Notes: generated by a model not told the origin, from the letters alone. A stretch of 64,000 nt of DNA from Tuwongella immobilis (GCF_901538355.1 NZ_LR593887.1:4130920-4194919), one strand, 5' to 3'. Counted from the first letter of the stretch, positions 37,296 to 46,595 are shown. Made by a program: numbers and translations.

Positions 37296-38057
37296 ATGGT
37301 GGATACTTCGACTTCTCCTGTGACGGTGATTTTTGGCGGCGGTGGCGGCATCGGTTCGGAGGTGGCTCGGCTGCTGATCCAACGCGGCGGCCGCGTGCTG
37401 ATCGCCTCGCGTGATCGCGGCCGCCTCGAACGCACACTTGAAGATCTAGGCACCGATACCAGCCGCGCCCAAATGACGCTGGCCGATGTTACCCAATCCG
37501 CCGATGTGGACGCCGCGTTTGCAGCCGCCCAAGCGCATTTCGGTCGAGTCGATGCGGCAGTGAATGCGGTGGGGTCGATCCTGCTCAAACCCGCGCATCT
37601 GACCACGGACGATGAGTGGCATTCCACCCTGGCACTGAATCTGTCCAGCAGTTTCTTCGTCTTGCGTGCGGCGGCCAAGGCCATGCTCACGACCGGCGGC
37701 GCGATGGTGTTTTGCTCCACGGTCGCGGCCCAAATCGGCCTCACCAATCACGAGGCGATTGCTGCCGCGAAAGGTGGCGTCGATGCGCTGGTCCGATCCG
37801 CCGCTGCGACGTATGCCAATCGCAACATCCGCGTCAATGCCGTCGCTCCGGGATTGGTGCGAACGCCGCTCGCCGCCCGACTCACGAGCAGCGAGGCTTC
37901 CTTGAAGGCATCCACCGCCATGCACCCACTCGGTCGCATCGGGGAACCTGCCGACATCGCCCAAGCGATTGTCTATCTGCTTTCCCCCGAGGCGAGTTGG
38001 ATTACCGGCCAAACCATTTGCGTCGATGGCGGCATGTCCACCATCAAGCCTCGATAA
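37296..38057 (+). CDS. SDR-family protein lacking the catalytic tyrosine
   Basis: A 253-residue Rossmann protein in the carotenoid operon. The nucleotide-binding glycine stretch (IFGGGGGIG, residues 12-20) and the NAVG motif are present, and S141 sits in FCSTVA. At the active site, however, NHEAIAAAKGG places Ile155 where SDR enzymes have Tyr (Y-x3-K), while Lys159 is retained. The C-terminal segment IRVNAVAPGLVRTPL is normal. So the fold is classical, but chemistry needing the Tyr proton donor should be impaired unless another residue substitutes. It follows the glycosyltransferase by 19 bases, so it likely acts in the same pathway or is a binding subunit. Its true reaction is unknown. Confidence 0.9.
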   Translation: MVDTSTSPVTVIFGGGGGIGSEVARLLIQRGGRVLIASRDRGRLERTLEDLGTDTSRAQMTLADVTQSADVDAAFAAAQAHFGRVDAAVNAVGSILLKPAHLTTDDEWHSTLALNLSSSFFVLRAAAKAMLTTGGAMVFCSTVAAQIGLTNHEAIAAAKGGVDALVRSAAATYANRNIRVNAVAPGLVRTPLAARLTSSEASLKASTAMHPLGRIGEPADIAQAIVYLLSPEASWITGQTICVDGGMSTIKPR

Positions 38058-38071
38058 GGATTCGACGTGCC

Positions 38072-38542
38072 ATGATTGCCAACCTGATCCTTCTCGCCCA
38101 CATCGCCGCGACCTGGTTCATGGTCGGCATCATTTGGCTTGTGCAATGCGTTCATTACCCGCTGTTCGACCGCGTCGAATCGAGCGGGTTCACCCAGTTT
38201 GAATCCGATCACCAAGCATGGATTTTCCCGCTCGTTGGTCCGGGCATGCTAGTCGAGGCACTCACCGCAGCCCTGTTGCTATGGTATCGCCCCAGCAGCA
38301 TCCCGCTCTGGCTCCCGCTTGTCGGACTCGCACTCATCGCCGTCAATTGGATTTCGACCGCACTGGTGCAAATTCCGCTACACGAAACATTGGCACAGAA
38401 CGGCTTCCAACCCGACGCTCACGCCAAACTCGTCTCCTCCAACTGGCTCCGCACCGCCGCCTGGACGCTTCGCGGAATCCTCGCCCTCGCCATGCTTCTC
38501 TACCCGCTCTCTCAGACCACCCCACCCCCACCCGCTGCATAA
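38072..38542 (+). CDS. Small four-span membrane protein, unknown function
   Basis: A 156-residue protein with four predicted membrane spans: IANLILLAHIAATWFMVGIIWLV, FPLVGPGMLVEALTAALLLWY, LWLPLVGLALIAVNWIST, and TLRGILALAMLLYPLS. A short loop between spans 1 and 2 has HYPLFDRV and FTQFESDHQ. I do not recognise the family. It starts 14 bases after the SDR gene and is the last gene of the carotenoid group, so a link to pigment synthesis or placement is possible but untested. Confidence 0.8.
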   Translation: MIANLILLAHIAATWFMVGIIWLVQCVHYPLFDRVESSGFTQFESDHQAWIFPLVGPGMLVEALTAALLLWYRPSSIPLWLPLVGLALIAVNWISTALVQIPLHETLAQNGFQPDAHAKLVSSNWLRTAAWTLRGILALAMLLYPLSQTTPPPPAA

Positions 38543-38697
38543 TCCCGCGACAGGGACGCTGATTTCGCCCAATCCGCAGCAGTAGACACGACTTGCGCCG
38601 AAATTAGAATCCAGGCGATTCCCTGATTCACCAGTGTGGAATCGCTGCGTGATGTGTGGGCGTGTCGAAACGTGTCGTTGAGAATCGCGGAAGAGAT

Positions 38698-38739
38698 GGG
38701 CCGGGGCGTGGGAACGAAATCATCCCCACACCCCGGCCC
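38698..38739. terminator. Strong GC hairpin between convergent genes
   Basis: GGGCCGGGG-c-GTGGG (38698-38712) pairs with CCCAC-a-CCCCGGCCC (38725-38739), one mismatch, 12-base loop. It lies just beyond the stop of the PVC heme protein gene (38759), in a 216-base gap otherwise empty of genes. Confidence 0.65.
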
Positions 38740-38758
38740 GAGTCAAGTCAGACGATGG

Positions 38759-41700
38759 TCAGCCACCTGTTGCCGATTGGAGATAGGCGAGCAAATCGGC
38801 GAGTTCCTGTTTGGTGAACTGTTTCTCAAGTTCCTCCGGCATCAGCGACTTCGGAGTCGCCGTGATTTCGTCGAGCTGACTGCGAAGAATCGTATCTTCC
38901 TGGCCTTCCGCGCGGCGAAGCGTGATGCTGGTGGTCGTCTCGGCGGCGAGCATTCCGCTTAACAATCGGCCATTCTCGGTGACTGCCTGGTAGTTGACGT
39001 AGCGGGGATCGACTTCCCGCGAGGGGTCGAGGATGGCCACCAGCAGATAATCTTTTGGCTTGCCGCGAATGGCGGCGACAAGGTCCGGCCCGACTTGCAC
39101 GCCGACATTTTCCAAGCGGTGGCAAACGGAGCAGTTCTTCGCAAACACGGCTTTGCCCCGCAGCGGATCGCTGGCCATCGTCAGGGCATCGCGGTAGGCA
39201 TCGACCACTTTGGCGCGATCGGTCTGTCCCAATCCGGCGAGCAATTTCTCCGAGCGGGCGCGGATTTGGCCGTTGGCGTGGCTGCGGAGTTGGGCGATTC
39301 TCGCCGCTTCGAGTTGTGCCGGGAGAATCTGCTTCCGTTCGATTGCGGTCAGCAGCGCTTGCATACGATCGAGTTTGGCGAACAGCACTTCCCCGGCTTC
39401 GCGGCGAAGGGTTGGCCCCATTGCTGGCCACGCGGAAAGAATCGCGGAAGCGACTTCGGGGGATTCCTGCACAGCCAAGGCACGCAGCGACGCCAGTTGA
39501 ATCTCGCTGGGTTGTTGCGGCGACAGCATTTCGGCGAGTCGCTTGCCTGCGATCGGATACGGCCCAAACGCGAGCAATCGAATCGACTGAATGCGATCAC
39601 TCACGGACAATTTCGCGTTCCCAGCTCGCTCTGCTGCGCGTTCAAAAAAGGGCAACGCCTGCGACACCGCTTTCGTGAGCGTGGCCGGGGGATTCGTCCA
39701 CAAGGTATTCAGCGGCCGCTTGGTGTTTTGCAGCCCCTGTCCCAGCCCTTCCAAGACCGGCATTTCCCAGCCAGTCGTCTTCACCGAGGTCAAACTACTC
39801 AGCACTTTGGCCAGATTTGCTTCGTTTTGCGTCGCCCCGTTCATCGCACTCAATCGCGTGATTACCCCGGCTGCATTCGGCGAACGAACGAACTCCGCAT
39901 CCGCAATCAACGATTGCAGCAATTCCGGGGCGACATTCCCGGCACTGGCCAAAATTGCGGTCGTGGTCCAGCGATCGTCGCCGTCTTTCCGCAGAATCGT
40001 GGCCAGCGCGTTGGCGACTTCCGGCGATTGGATCTGCCCCAAACTGAGCGCGGCTTGGAATCGCACCCGCGCATCCGCATCCTTGGCGGCGGTCAACATC
40101 GCCTTGCGAATCTCCGCCGCCGATTCCCCCGTCAGCAACGATTCGCCCAGACGCAGGGCATGCTCACGCACCCCAGCTTCGACATCGCCAAACGCGGGAA
40201 TTAAGGTCGCCGCGGTCAAGGCTTGCAACCCCTGCAGCGTCCAGAGCGCATGCACCCGGCCCGGTCCCGACTTCGCCGATTTCGCCGCAGCTTCGAGCGC
40301 GGGAATCACCTTGCGGTCGGCCTGCTGCACCAGCAAGCGTTGCGATTGAATCCGCCACCAATAATTCGGGGAATCGAGGTTCGCCACCCACTGTTCCAGC
40401 GATTGATTGGCCAGATTCACTGTCAATGTGCTGGGAGCCGATTGCGACCGAATCCGCCAGATTCGGCCACGCTCCCGACTGTGCAGGATCAGACGTTGCT
40501 TGATATCTTCGGGCAACGAGAGCGGCGTTTCGATCACTTCCCGATAGAAATCGAGCACAAAAACTGATCCATCCGGGGCCAAGGTCAGCCAGGTGGGGCG
40601 GAACCAATTGTCGGTGGAGGCCAAGAATTCGGCATTGGCATCGGCCCGACTGGCGATGTAGGCCGCCCCGTTGGGACGCAGCGTATCGCGGGTGATGAGA
40701 TTATTTGCCGGGTCGCAGATCAGCACCGTTCCGCGATAGGTTTCGGGAAACTGATCGGCGTTGTACACCAGCGGACTACAGCCGGAAGTCACATAGCCGC
40801 CCGGCACCAACTCCGTCGAAACAAAGCGCTTGGCATCCGGCCCACCGGCCCGCCGCGTGGTGCGTTCCACCCGCCACTTTTCAAACGGGCTGATTCGGAA
40901 CACCTTGCACGAGGCACCATGTTCGGGAATGTCCCAAGTCGTTGTCGGGACACTGAGATACGGATTTTTCCGCAGGTATTCATCGGGCAGAATGATTTGA
41001 CGCAAGTGCTGACTATTGGTGGCCGTGAACCAGCGGGAATACGGATCGCAGGTGAGACCATATTGACCACCGCCGGAGGTGGGTTCCAGGCTGCCCGGTT
41101 GATCCGGCTTGAAGCGGGCCCCGCGACCGGACAGCGTCACTGGCGGCATGTCGGGCTTTTCCGGCGAGCGAATCGTGCCCCCTGCAAACCCGGCATTGAT
41201 GTGAACCCAGTTATCCATCCCCCATTGGAAGGAGTTAATCAACTGCTGGATGTTATTCAGCGCGAAGCCAGTATACAGCACCTTCACCACATCGGCTTTG
41301 CCATCGCCGGTGGTGTCTTCGGCATAGAGAATCTCGGGAGCGTTGGCGATGAGCAGTCCCTTGCGGTAAACCATCACACTGGTGGGGAATCGCAACCCTT
41401 CCAGGAAGGTGACGGCTGTTTCAAATTTGCCGTCGCCATCGCGATCGGTCAGGCGGCGGATTCGGCCTCCGGTTTCGTTCCCCGTGGCCACGCCGCCGTT
41501 GGGATAGCCGCGCATTTCGGCAACGTAGATTTGCCCCTGCTCGTCAAAGGTCATGGCGACTGGATCGACCACATCCGGCTCGGCGGCGACGAGTTCGATC
41601 GTCAATCCCGGTGCCAATCGGAAGGTTTTCTGCTCTTCCGCTGGCGAAAGCGGATCGGAATTGCGCAGCAGTGGCGGCTTGCTATCCGTCTCGGCGGCGG

Positions 41701-41812
41701 CTACCGGCTTTGGCTCCGCTGAATCGACGGCACGCTGCCCAAATCCCAGCAAGATTGCGGCGGTGAAAAATCCACCCACCAGCAATCGAAATCCCATGAC
41801 CGATTGTCGCAT
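38759..41812 (-). CDS. PVC-type heme-binding membrane-bound dehydrogenase, CxxCH protein
   Basis: A 1,017-residue exported protein. After a signal peptide comes a beta-propeller dehydrogenase region (about 60-460) with EPDVVDPVAMTFDEQGQIYVAEMRGYP and RLTDRDGDGKFE, the TIGR02604-type domain unique to the PVC group. A HEAT-like helical middle (about 490-880) follows, and finally a cytochrome c domain with CSVCH near residue 893 (39119-39133) and VGPDLVAAIRG. Such proteins are thought to oxidise sugars or similar substrates in the periplasm. I start at 41812 because AAGGA is 8 bases upstream; ATGs at 41821 and 41875 are in frame. It follows the ceramidase-like pair on the same strand after about 78 bases. 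Confidence 0.92.
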   Translation of the reverse strand: MRQSVMGFRLLVGGFFTAAILLGFGQRAVDSAEPKPVAAAETDSKPPLLRNSDPLSPAEEQKTFRLAPGLTIELVAAEPDVVDPVAMTFDEQGQIYVAEMRGYPNGGVATGNETGGRIRRLTDRDGDGKFETAVTFLEGLRFPTSVMVYRKGLLIANAPEILYAEDTTGDGKADVVKVLYTGFALNNIQQLINSFQWGMDNWVHINAGFAGGTIRSPEKPDMPPVTLSGRGARFKPDQPGSLEPTSGGGQYGLTCDPYSRWFTATNSQHLRQIILPDEYLRKNPYLSVPTTTWDIPEHGASCKVFRISPFEKWRVERTTRRAGGPDAKRFVSTELVPGGYVTSGCSPLVYNADQFPETYRGTVLICDPANNLITRDTLRPNGAAYIASRADANAEFLASTDNWFRPTWLTLAPDGSVFVLDFYREVIETPLSLPEDIKQRLILHSRERGRIWRIRSQSAPSTLTVNLANQSLEQWVANLDSPNYWWRIQSQRLLVQQADRKVIPALEAAAKSAKSGPGRVHALWTLQGLQALTAATLIPAFGDVEAGVREHALRLGESLLTGESAAEIRKAMLTAAKDADARVRFQAALSLGQIQSPEVANALATILRKDGDDRWTTTAILASAGNVAPELLQSLIADAEFVRSPNAAGVITRLSAMNGATQNEANLAKVLSSLTSVKTTGWEMPVLEGLGQGLQNTKRPLNTLWTNPPATLTKAVSQALPFFERAAERAGNAKLSVSDRIQSIRLLAFGPYPIAGKRLAEMLSPQQPSEIQLASLRALAVQESPEVASAILSAWPAMGPTLRREAGEVLFAKLDRMQALLTAIERKQILPAQLEAARIAQLRSHANGQIRARSEKLLAGLGQTDRAKVVDAYRDALTMASDPLRGKAVFAKNCSVCHRLENVGVQVGPDLVAAIRGKPKDYLLVAILDPSREVDPRYVNYQAVTENGRLLSGMLAAETTTSITLRRAEGQEDTILRSQLDEITATPKSLMPEELEKQFTKQELADLLAYLQSATGG

Positions 41813-41889
41813 AGCGATCATCCTTTGAACCAATTCCGGAACCGATCGGATCATGCGATGACTGGGAGAGAGCATCGCGGCAACGTGGA

Positions 41890-43275
41890 TTATTCCCGAG
41901 TCGCGGCCACGAGGGCTGCCACCTGAGCGAGAATTTTGGCTTCAATGGCGGGTGCCCATTTGCCGGGCATGCCGTAGTAAATCATCGACGAATCGGCTTC
42001 GTAGCCGCCTTCGGCCAACACCCGCGCGGATGGGATGTAGGCCATCACATCGTTGCAATAACCGGCCACCCAGATCCGCGGATCACCCGGTTTCTTCGGC
42101 CCGTGTTGCTCGCGGATTTTCAGAGCATAATCGACAACGACCTCCCCACCGAGCATCACCCACGTCACGGAATTCCCCAGCTTCCAGACTTGCACGGGAT
42201 AATGCGGATAACTCTCGGGCAACGGCTGGCCGGCATCCAGCATTTGAACAAATCGCTCGGCCCGCTGACGGAGCGCGACATTCGCAGACTTCGCTTCCTC
42301 ACGCCATTTCGTGGCATCGCGATTCGGCACAAGCGGAGCATCGACTTTGGCATATTTCGCCGAGAATTTGCCGGTGATCGGCGTCGATGGGCCATCGACC
42401 ACACTCGCCACCGATGCCGCTAATTCCGCACCATATTTCTTGCACAATTCGACCGTGCCACGCGGCAACGGATTGGCATCCGCCCCGCAGCCGATCCAGA
42501 ACATCGCTTGCGCACCGGGATAGCGTTTCTCCAGGTCGTGCATCGCAAAACCGGCATAATCCCCGCACCAATCGTAGAAGCTCAGCGTCGTGTTGTGACA
42601 AGCGTATCCGAAGAGAATCGCCTCGATTTTCTCGGTTTTCTGCGACCGCACCAGCAACACGGGAACACTCCGATCGACCGGCCCGGTCGGGTGCGTTCCG
42701 TTGATGACACCCTTCGGCGTCGGTTGTCGGCGATTGGTGGCAAAGCTCGCCGAACTCTCGCCCCAGGCAAGCGTCACCGGATTCCGGCGAGCGATTGCTT
42801 CCAAGATCGCTTCCACCATCAAGGCTTGCACACGCTGCGAATATTCGGGGATTTTGTCCCGTTCGCGCTGCGGCATATCGTACATCGAGGTCAACGCATC
42901 TTGCACGACGGGGCCGCAATGCGTGTGCGAGACATTGATGCACAGCGACTCCCGATTCAGCGAGGTTTTCTTGGCGACAGCCTCGTAGACCGCATCGGTA
43001 AACGCCCGACTGACGCCGCACAAATCGACCGTCACCATCACCAAGCGACCGCCTTGGCCATCATCCAACGCCAGCGCTTTGACGTATAAATCGTGCTGTT
43101 TTCCCTGGGCGGGCTTATTCCGCCCCGCGTAACCGGCCATCCATTGCGGCTGAGTGGGGGTAATCACCCGTTTCGCCACGCCGGCGGTGTAGCGAAGTTC
43201 CGGAGCGGCAGCCATGGCGGGTGCAGCGGCGGCGAGAAGCCCCACCAGCAGCACGGCAAACATTCGTCGATTCAT
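41890..43275 (-). CDS. Neutral/alkaline non-lysosomal ceramidase-like protein, exported
   Basis: A 461-residue protein with a signal peptide (MFAVLLVGLLAAAAPAMA). The N-terminal ceramidase domain has AGVAKRVITPTQPQWMAGYAGR, and the zinc-site motif NVSHTHCGP is conserved with the neutral ceramidase form SHTHSGP, the Ser being replaced by Cys. Ceramidases cleave the N-acyl bond of ceramide, but the planctomycete family may act on other amides. The start codon overlaps the stop of the upstream relative by four bases (ATGA at 43272-43275), so the two are coupled. Confidence 0.9.
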   Translation of the reverse strand: MNRRMFAVLLVGLLAAAAPAMAAAPELRYTAGVAKRVITPTQPQWMAGYAGRNKPAQGKQHDLYVKALALDDGQGGRLVMVTVDLCGVSRAFTDAVYEAVAKKTSLNRESLCINVSHTHCGPVVQDALTSMYDMPQRERDKIPEYSQRVQALMVEAILEAIARRNPVTLAWGESSASFATNRRQPTPKGVINGTHPTGPVDRSVPVLLVRSQKTEKIEAILFGYACHNTTLSFYDWCGDYAGFAMHDLEKRYPGAQAMFWIGCGADANPLPRGTVELCKKYGAELAASVASVVDGPSTPITGKFSAKYAKVDAPLVPNRDATKWREEAKSANVALRQRAERFVQMLDAGQPLPESYPHYPVQVWKLGNSVTWVMLGGEVVVDYALKIREQHGPKKPGDPRIWVAGYCNDVMAYIPSARVLAEGGYEADSSMIYYGMPGKWAPAIEAKILAQVAALVAATRE

Positions 43276-44615
43276 GATGTTCCCTTCTCGGCCAGGAGCA
43301 ATTTGCGAATACCGGCTTTGAGAATCGCTTCGCTTTCCGGGGCCACGAGCGCAACCGTTGGCTCGTAGCCCCCCTGCGGATAGGCTTCCGCCAACGGGAT
43401 GTAGCCCGGACCATCATCGCCATACGCCGCGACACAGACAAACGAATCGGGCCGTTGGGCTTGGGCAAACAGTTGATATTCGACGAACGATTCCGCGGGC
43501 AGATGCAGCAGTTGCAGTTTCCCGCCGAAATCGAGACAACTCAGTTCGATCGGGCGATCCTTCCGCATCAGCCACGCCATCTGATACGCCGCGTTATTGC
43601 GGCGGGCCGCGGATTCCTTGGGATCGTTCAGCACCGCGCGGCTCGCATCCATGCCGAAATTCGCTTCCGCACGCGGGGGCAACGTCACCGGCTCGACGCG
43701 CCAGGTGGCCGTCTCCACCGGGAAGCGTTTCGTGTTCTGAAATGCCGCTTTCATCGCCAGATAGATGCGATCGCGGAGGGCAATGCGATTCTCTTTGGAG
43801 CCGTCGTTGTACTTGCCAGCCGTGATATTCCCGGAACAGCCGGTGAAATAGACCTGGAATAATCCGGGCTGCTCATCCTGCCATTTTTGCCGGGCCAACC
43901 CGCAGAAATCGGCACTGACTCGGCCATCGCCGTAATAGCTCATCGGATGCGTGGCATAGTACGACAACACCGCCAGCGGCTTGTTCTGATTCCAGAAACT
44001 CACGCTGCGTAACAGCGGATCGATCAACCCTTCGGGCAGATCGCGAATTTTCGGATCGCGGGTGGCGCTGGTGCGTGTGAAGGCGACTTTCCCGTTCGGG
44101 CCGAGAATCCGCCGGTTGGAGGCGACTTTCTCGACCTTCGCAGAGCCGAATCCGACATGCGTAAACGGCACTTGCTTGGGAGCGGAGTCGGCCAAGGCTT
44201 TGCAAGTCGCGCGAATCGCCGACTTGTGGAATTCTAAGTCGAGCGAGATCGGTCCCATGGCCGCTTCGATCAGCTTCTGCGCCTCAGTATCGGCAAATGG
44301 CGCGTTATGCGGATGGACCGTGTGAATGGCCACATGATCCGGCGTGGTATGAGCGGCCTCTGCGAGCGCCACTTGCCAGTCCCGATGCGATTGATTGCGC
44401 AGCCCGGTCCAATCCAGCGTGCAAAGCACGACCGGCTTCGCCAGGCCGTAGATGACCACCCCCACGGCTTTGAGCGGATCATCCACCCCACGCACGGGTT
44501 GGATCCATCCCCCGCACAGCGGGTGATTCAGCGGCGGAGTCACATCGGCGGTAAATGTCGAAAGATGCAAGCCTGCCATTGCAAAACTCGCTGATTCCAA
44601 AGGGGGAAGGTTCAT
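43272..44615 (-). CDS. Second ceramidase-like protein
   Basis: About 447 residues, the same fold as the next gene: FTADVTPPLNHPLCGGW at the N-terminus, HTVHPHNAPF where the other has the SHTH motif, and YFTGCSGNITAGKYND at the metal site (compare WIGCGADANPLP). There is no obvious signal peptide, so it may be cytoplasmic, or the real start is different. ATG 44615 (shown), 44636 and 44579 are all possible; none has a good ribosome site, and 44579 would begin close to the conserved core. Tandem divergent ceramidase-like genes suggest different substrates or compartments. Confidence 0.82.
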   Translation of the reverse strand: MNLPPLESASFAMAGLHLSTFTADVTPPLNHPLCGGWIQPVRGVDDPLKAVGVVIYGLAKPVVLCTLDWTGLRNQSHRDWQVALAEAAHTTPDHVAIHTVHPHNAPFADTEAQKLIEAAMGPISLDLEFHKSAIRATCKALADSAPKQVPFTHVGFGSAKVEKVASNRRILGPNGKVAFTRTSATRDPKIRDLPEGLIDPLLRSVSFWNQNKPLAVLSYYATHPMSYYGDGRVSADFCGLARQKWQDEQPGLFQVYFTGCSGNITAGKYNDGSKENRIALRDRIYLAMKAAFQNTKRFPVETATWRVEPVTLPPRAEANFGMDASRAVLNDPKESAARRNNAAYQMAWLMRKDRPIELSCLDFGGKLQLLHLPAESFVEYQLFAQAQRPDSFVCVAAYGDDGPGYIPLAEAYPQGGYEPTVALVAPESEAILKAGIRKLLLAEKGTS

Positions 44616-44791
44616 TGCAGAACTGTAGAATCGCATATCGGACGAGGGATCGCAACATTCCGTCAGGGAAAATCTTGGCAGTTTCGATGGAGCGATCCAC
44701 GAGTCAATGCGTCTCGACCGGAGATATCGATTGTGGGAATCAGGTTGGGAGTGCGAATGATCCGAACGGAATCCGCGAGACAGGAATCAAA

Positions 44792-44862
44792 CTGGGGAAC
44801 TAGGATTCGAACCTAGACGAACCGGTTCAGAGCCGGGTATGCTACCGTTACATCATTCCCCA
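44792..44862 (-). tRNA. tRNA-Gln (anticodon CTG)
   Basis: The reverse strand folds into a full cloverleaf. The acceptor TGGGGAA pairs with TTCCCCA and the discriminator is G, as usual for Gln. The D stem is ATGT/GCAT, the anticodon loop is CTCTGAA with CTG, and the T arm is CTAGG-TTCGAAT-CCTAG. The variable loop has four bases. The first anticodon-stem pair (27-43) is C-T, a mismatch. CCA is not encoded. It starts 13 bases beyond the kinase stop on the same strand. Confidence 0.93.
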
Positions 44863-44875
44863 AAAAGACTGCAAC

Positions 44876-45967
44876 TCACAGTTGCCGTTCCGTATCGGGC
44901 GGCGAGCCGGCAGGATTCACGGGAGCCACTGTTGGAACCGTGAGGATATGTTGAAGATAACGGCTGACCTGAAGAGGTTCGCGCGGACGAAGGTTCGGAT
45001 CGCGCGCCATCAGGTGCATAATCAGCTTGGCGACTGGTGCGGGGACGTTCGAACGCACACGGCGGACATCGGGCGGACCAGCGTCCAGCACCCCCTGCAG
45101 CACATCAATGGCGTGTTCGCCGCGAAACGGTGGTTCGCCGGTAAGCAGGAAGTAGAGCACCGCTCCCAAGCTGTATAAGTCGGCACGAATATCTAACCGA
45201 GAGGCATCTTCAAATTGCTCGGGTGCCATGTATTCTGGCGTTCCGATGACCAATTGCGGATGGGTCATTCGTTCGCCGTGGGGCAGATGCGCGTAGACTT
45301 CTTCGGCTTTCGCCAGCCCCAAGTCGAGAATCTTGATCGTACCCGTAGGATCTTCACGCAGCAAATTGGCAGGTTTGATGTCGCGATGGATCAATCCGCA
45401 TTTGAGAATGTACTGCAAACCATTCGCGGTCTGACGAATGTACTCGCAGGCTTCTCGCCACGGCAATGGGCCGCGTTTGTGGACGAGTTCCCGCAGGTCA
45501 ATCCCACGAATATACTCCAGAACGAGATACCAATTTTGGCCATCCCGATTGGCGTCCAATCCCGAGACAAGATGGCGATGGTTGAGTTGGCCGACTACCA
45601 TCATTTCGCGGAGGAATCGTTGGAGTGCTTGGGGATCGTCGGTCAATTGTTTGCGCAGGATTTTGAGTGTGACTTCGCGCTGCATGCCGTCGGTTTCGCG
45701 GGCATGATAGACTTGGCCGAATCCGCCCTCCCCGAGTTTATCGAGAATGCGATAGCGACCGAGTCGGAGTTGGGCGGCCTGTCCGCGAATGACCACATTG
45801 AACTGATACTCGGTGAGCCAGCCTTGACTTCGGAGAAATTCTTGTAGCGTGGAAACGGACGGGAACGTCCCCCAGAAGCAGGAGCGAATCACGGTTGCGA
45901 ATTGTTCGCTCGTGAGAACCCCGCTTCGGGCCAATTCGTACAGCGCTTGTGCTGCCGGCAACGACAT
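44876..45967 (-). CDS. Soluble serine/threonine protein kinase
   Basis: A 363-residue Hanks-type kinase. An N-terminal helical region of 70 residues (QALYELARSGVLTSEQFATVI, SVSTLQEFLRSQGWLTEYQFNVV) is of the sort found before planctomycete kinases and resembles no known sensor. The kinase domain has the P-loop LGEGGFGQVY (78-87), ATP-binding K102 in VTLKIL, catalytic HRDIKPANLL with D196, and DLG (D215) instead of DFG, which is common in this phylum. APE appears in MAPEQFED. There is no membrane span, so it acts in the cytoplasm. The C-terminal tail is short and Pro-rich. Substrates unknown. Confidence 0.95.
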   Translation of the reverse strand: MSLPAAQALYELARSGVLTSEQFATVIRSCFWGTFPSVSTLQEFLRSQGWLTEYQFNVVIRGQAAQLRLGRYRILDKLGEGGFGQVYHARETDGMQREVTLKILRKQLTDDPQALQRFLREMMVVGQLNHRHLVSGLDANRDGQNWYLVLEYIRGIDLRELVHKRGPLPWREACEYIRQTANGLQYILKCGLIHRDIKPANLLREDPTGTIKILDLGLAKAEEVYAHLPHGERMTHPQLVIGTPEYMAPEQFEDASRLDIRADLYSLGAVLYFLLTGEPPFRGEHAIDVLQGVLDAGPPDVRRVRSNVPAPVAKLIMHLMARDPNLRPREPLQVSRYLQHILTVPTVAPVNPAGSPPDTERQL

Positions 45968-46133
45968 CGATTCTCGGATGGCTAAGGGATTGGGCTTGGT
46001 TCGCGTTGGCTCGGAACATTCGGAAAGTTACTGTAGTTATGAAGCCGCAAATCGGAATCCCCCGATCTGGAATTTTTAGAATTCCGATCGGATTAAGCGG
46101 TTTCGGGAACGAATCACGTCAAAGGGGAGTCCG

Positions 46134-46595
46134 ATGCGTGCGGTGATTCAGCGGGTTCGATCCGCCAAAGTGGAAGTTGCGGGCGAAATCATCGGTGAGA
46201 TCGGGATGGGGTTACTCGTCTTGATTGGCATCCACGAAGCGGATCGCCCGGAGATGCTCACCTGGATGAGCGACAAATTATTGGGAATTCGGATCTTTGA
46301 AGATTCTGATGGCAAAATGAATCGTAGTATTCAAGAGGTTGGTGGATCGCTGTTGGTGGTAAGCCAATTCACGCTTTATGGCGATTGTCAGAAAGGCAGA
46401 CGGCCGAGCTTTATTGCCGCAGCGCGCCCGGAATTCGCCTCGCCGATGGTGGATCAACTGGTGCAACTGCTTCGGAATTCAGGAATTCGGGTGGAAACCG
46501 GCCGCTTCGGGGCCGATATGCAAGTATCGCTGGTGAATGATGGTCCGGTGACGCTGGTGTTGGATGCACCCGTTGCAAAGACCAATTTGAATTGA
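46134..46595 (+). CDS. dtd: D-aminoacyl-tRNA deacylase
   Basis: A 153-residue cytoplasmic enzyme that hydrolyses D-amino acids, and Gly on tRNA-Ala, from mischarged tRNAs. Both family signatures are present: SQFTLY at 77-82 and N-D-GPVT at 135-140 (the cis-Gly-Pro substrate-selecting motif). The length is normal (145-155). GGGGAG is four bases before the ATG. A 166-base divergent gap separates it from the kinase gene and contains an imperfect inverted repeat around 46051-46088. Confidence 0.97.
   Translation: MRAVIQRVRSAKVEVAGEIIGEIGMGLLVLIGIHEADRPEMLTWMSDKLLGIRIFEDSDGKMNRSIQEVGGSLLVVSQFTLYGDCQKGRRPSFIAAARPEFASPMVDQLVQLLRNSGIRVETGRFGADMQVSLVNDGPVTLVLDAPVAKTNLN

Noticed and set aside
46051-46088. 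Inverted repeat in the kinase-dtd gap as a riboswitch
   Set aside because: Only ATCGGAAT/ATTCCGAT and GGAATT/AATTCC pairings; too simple and no conserved riboswitch core recognised.
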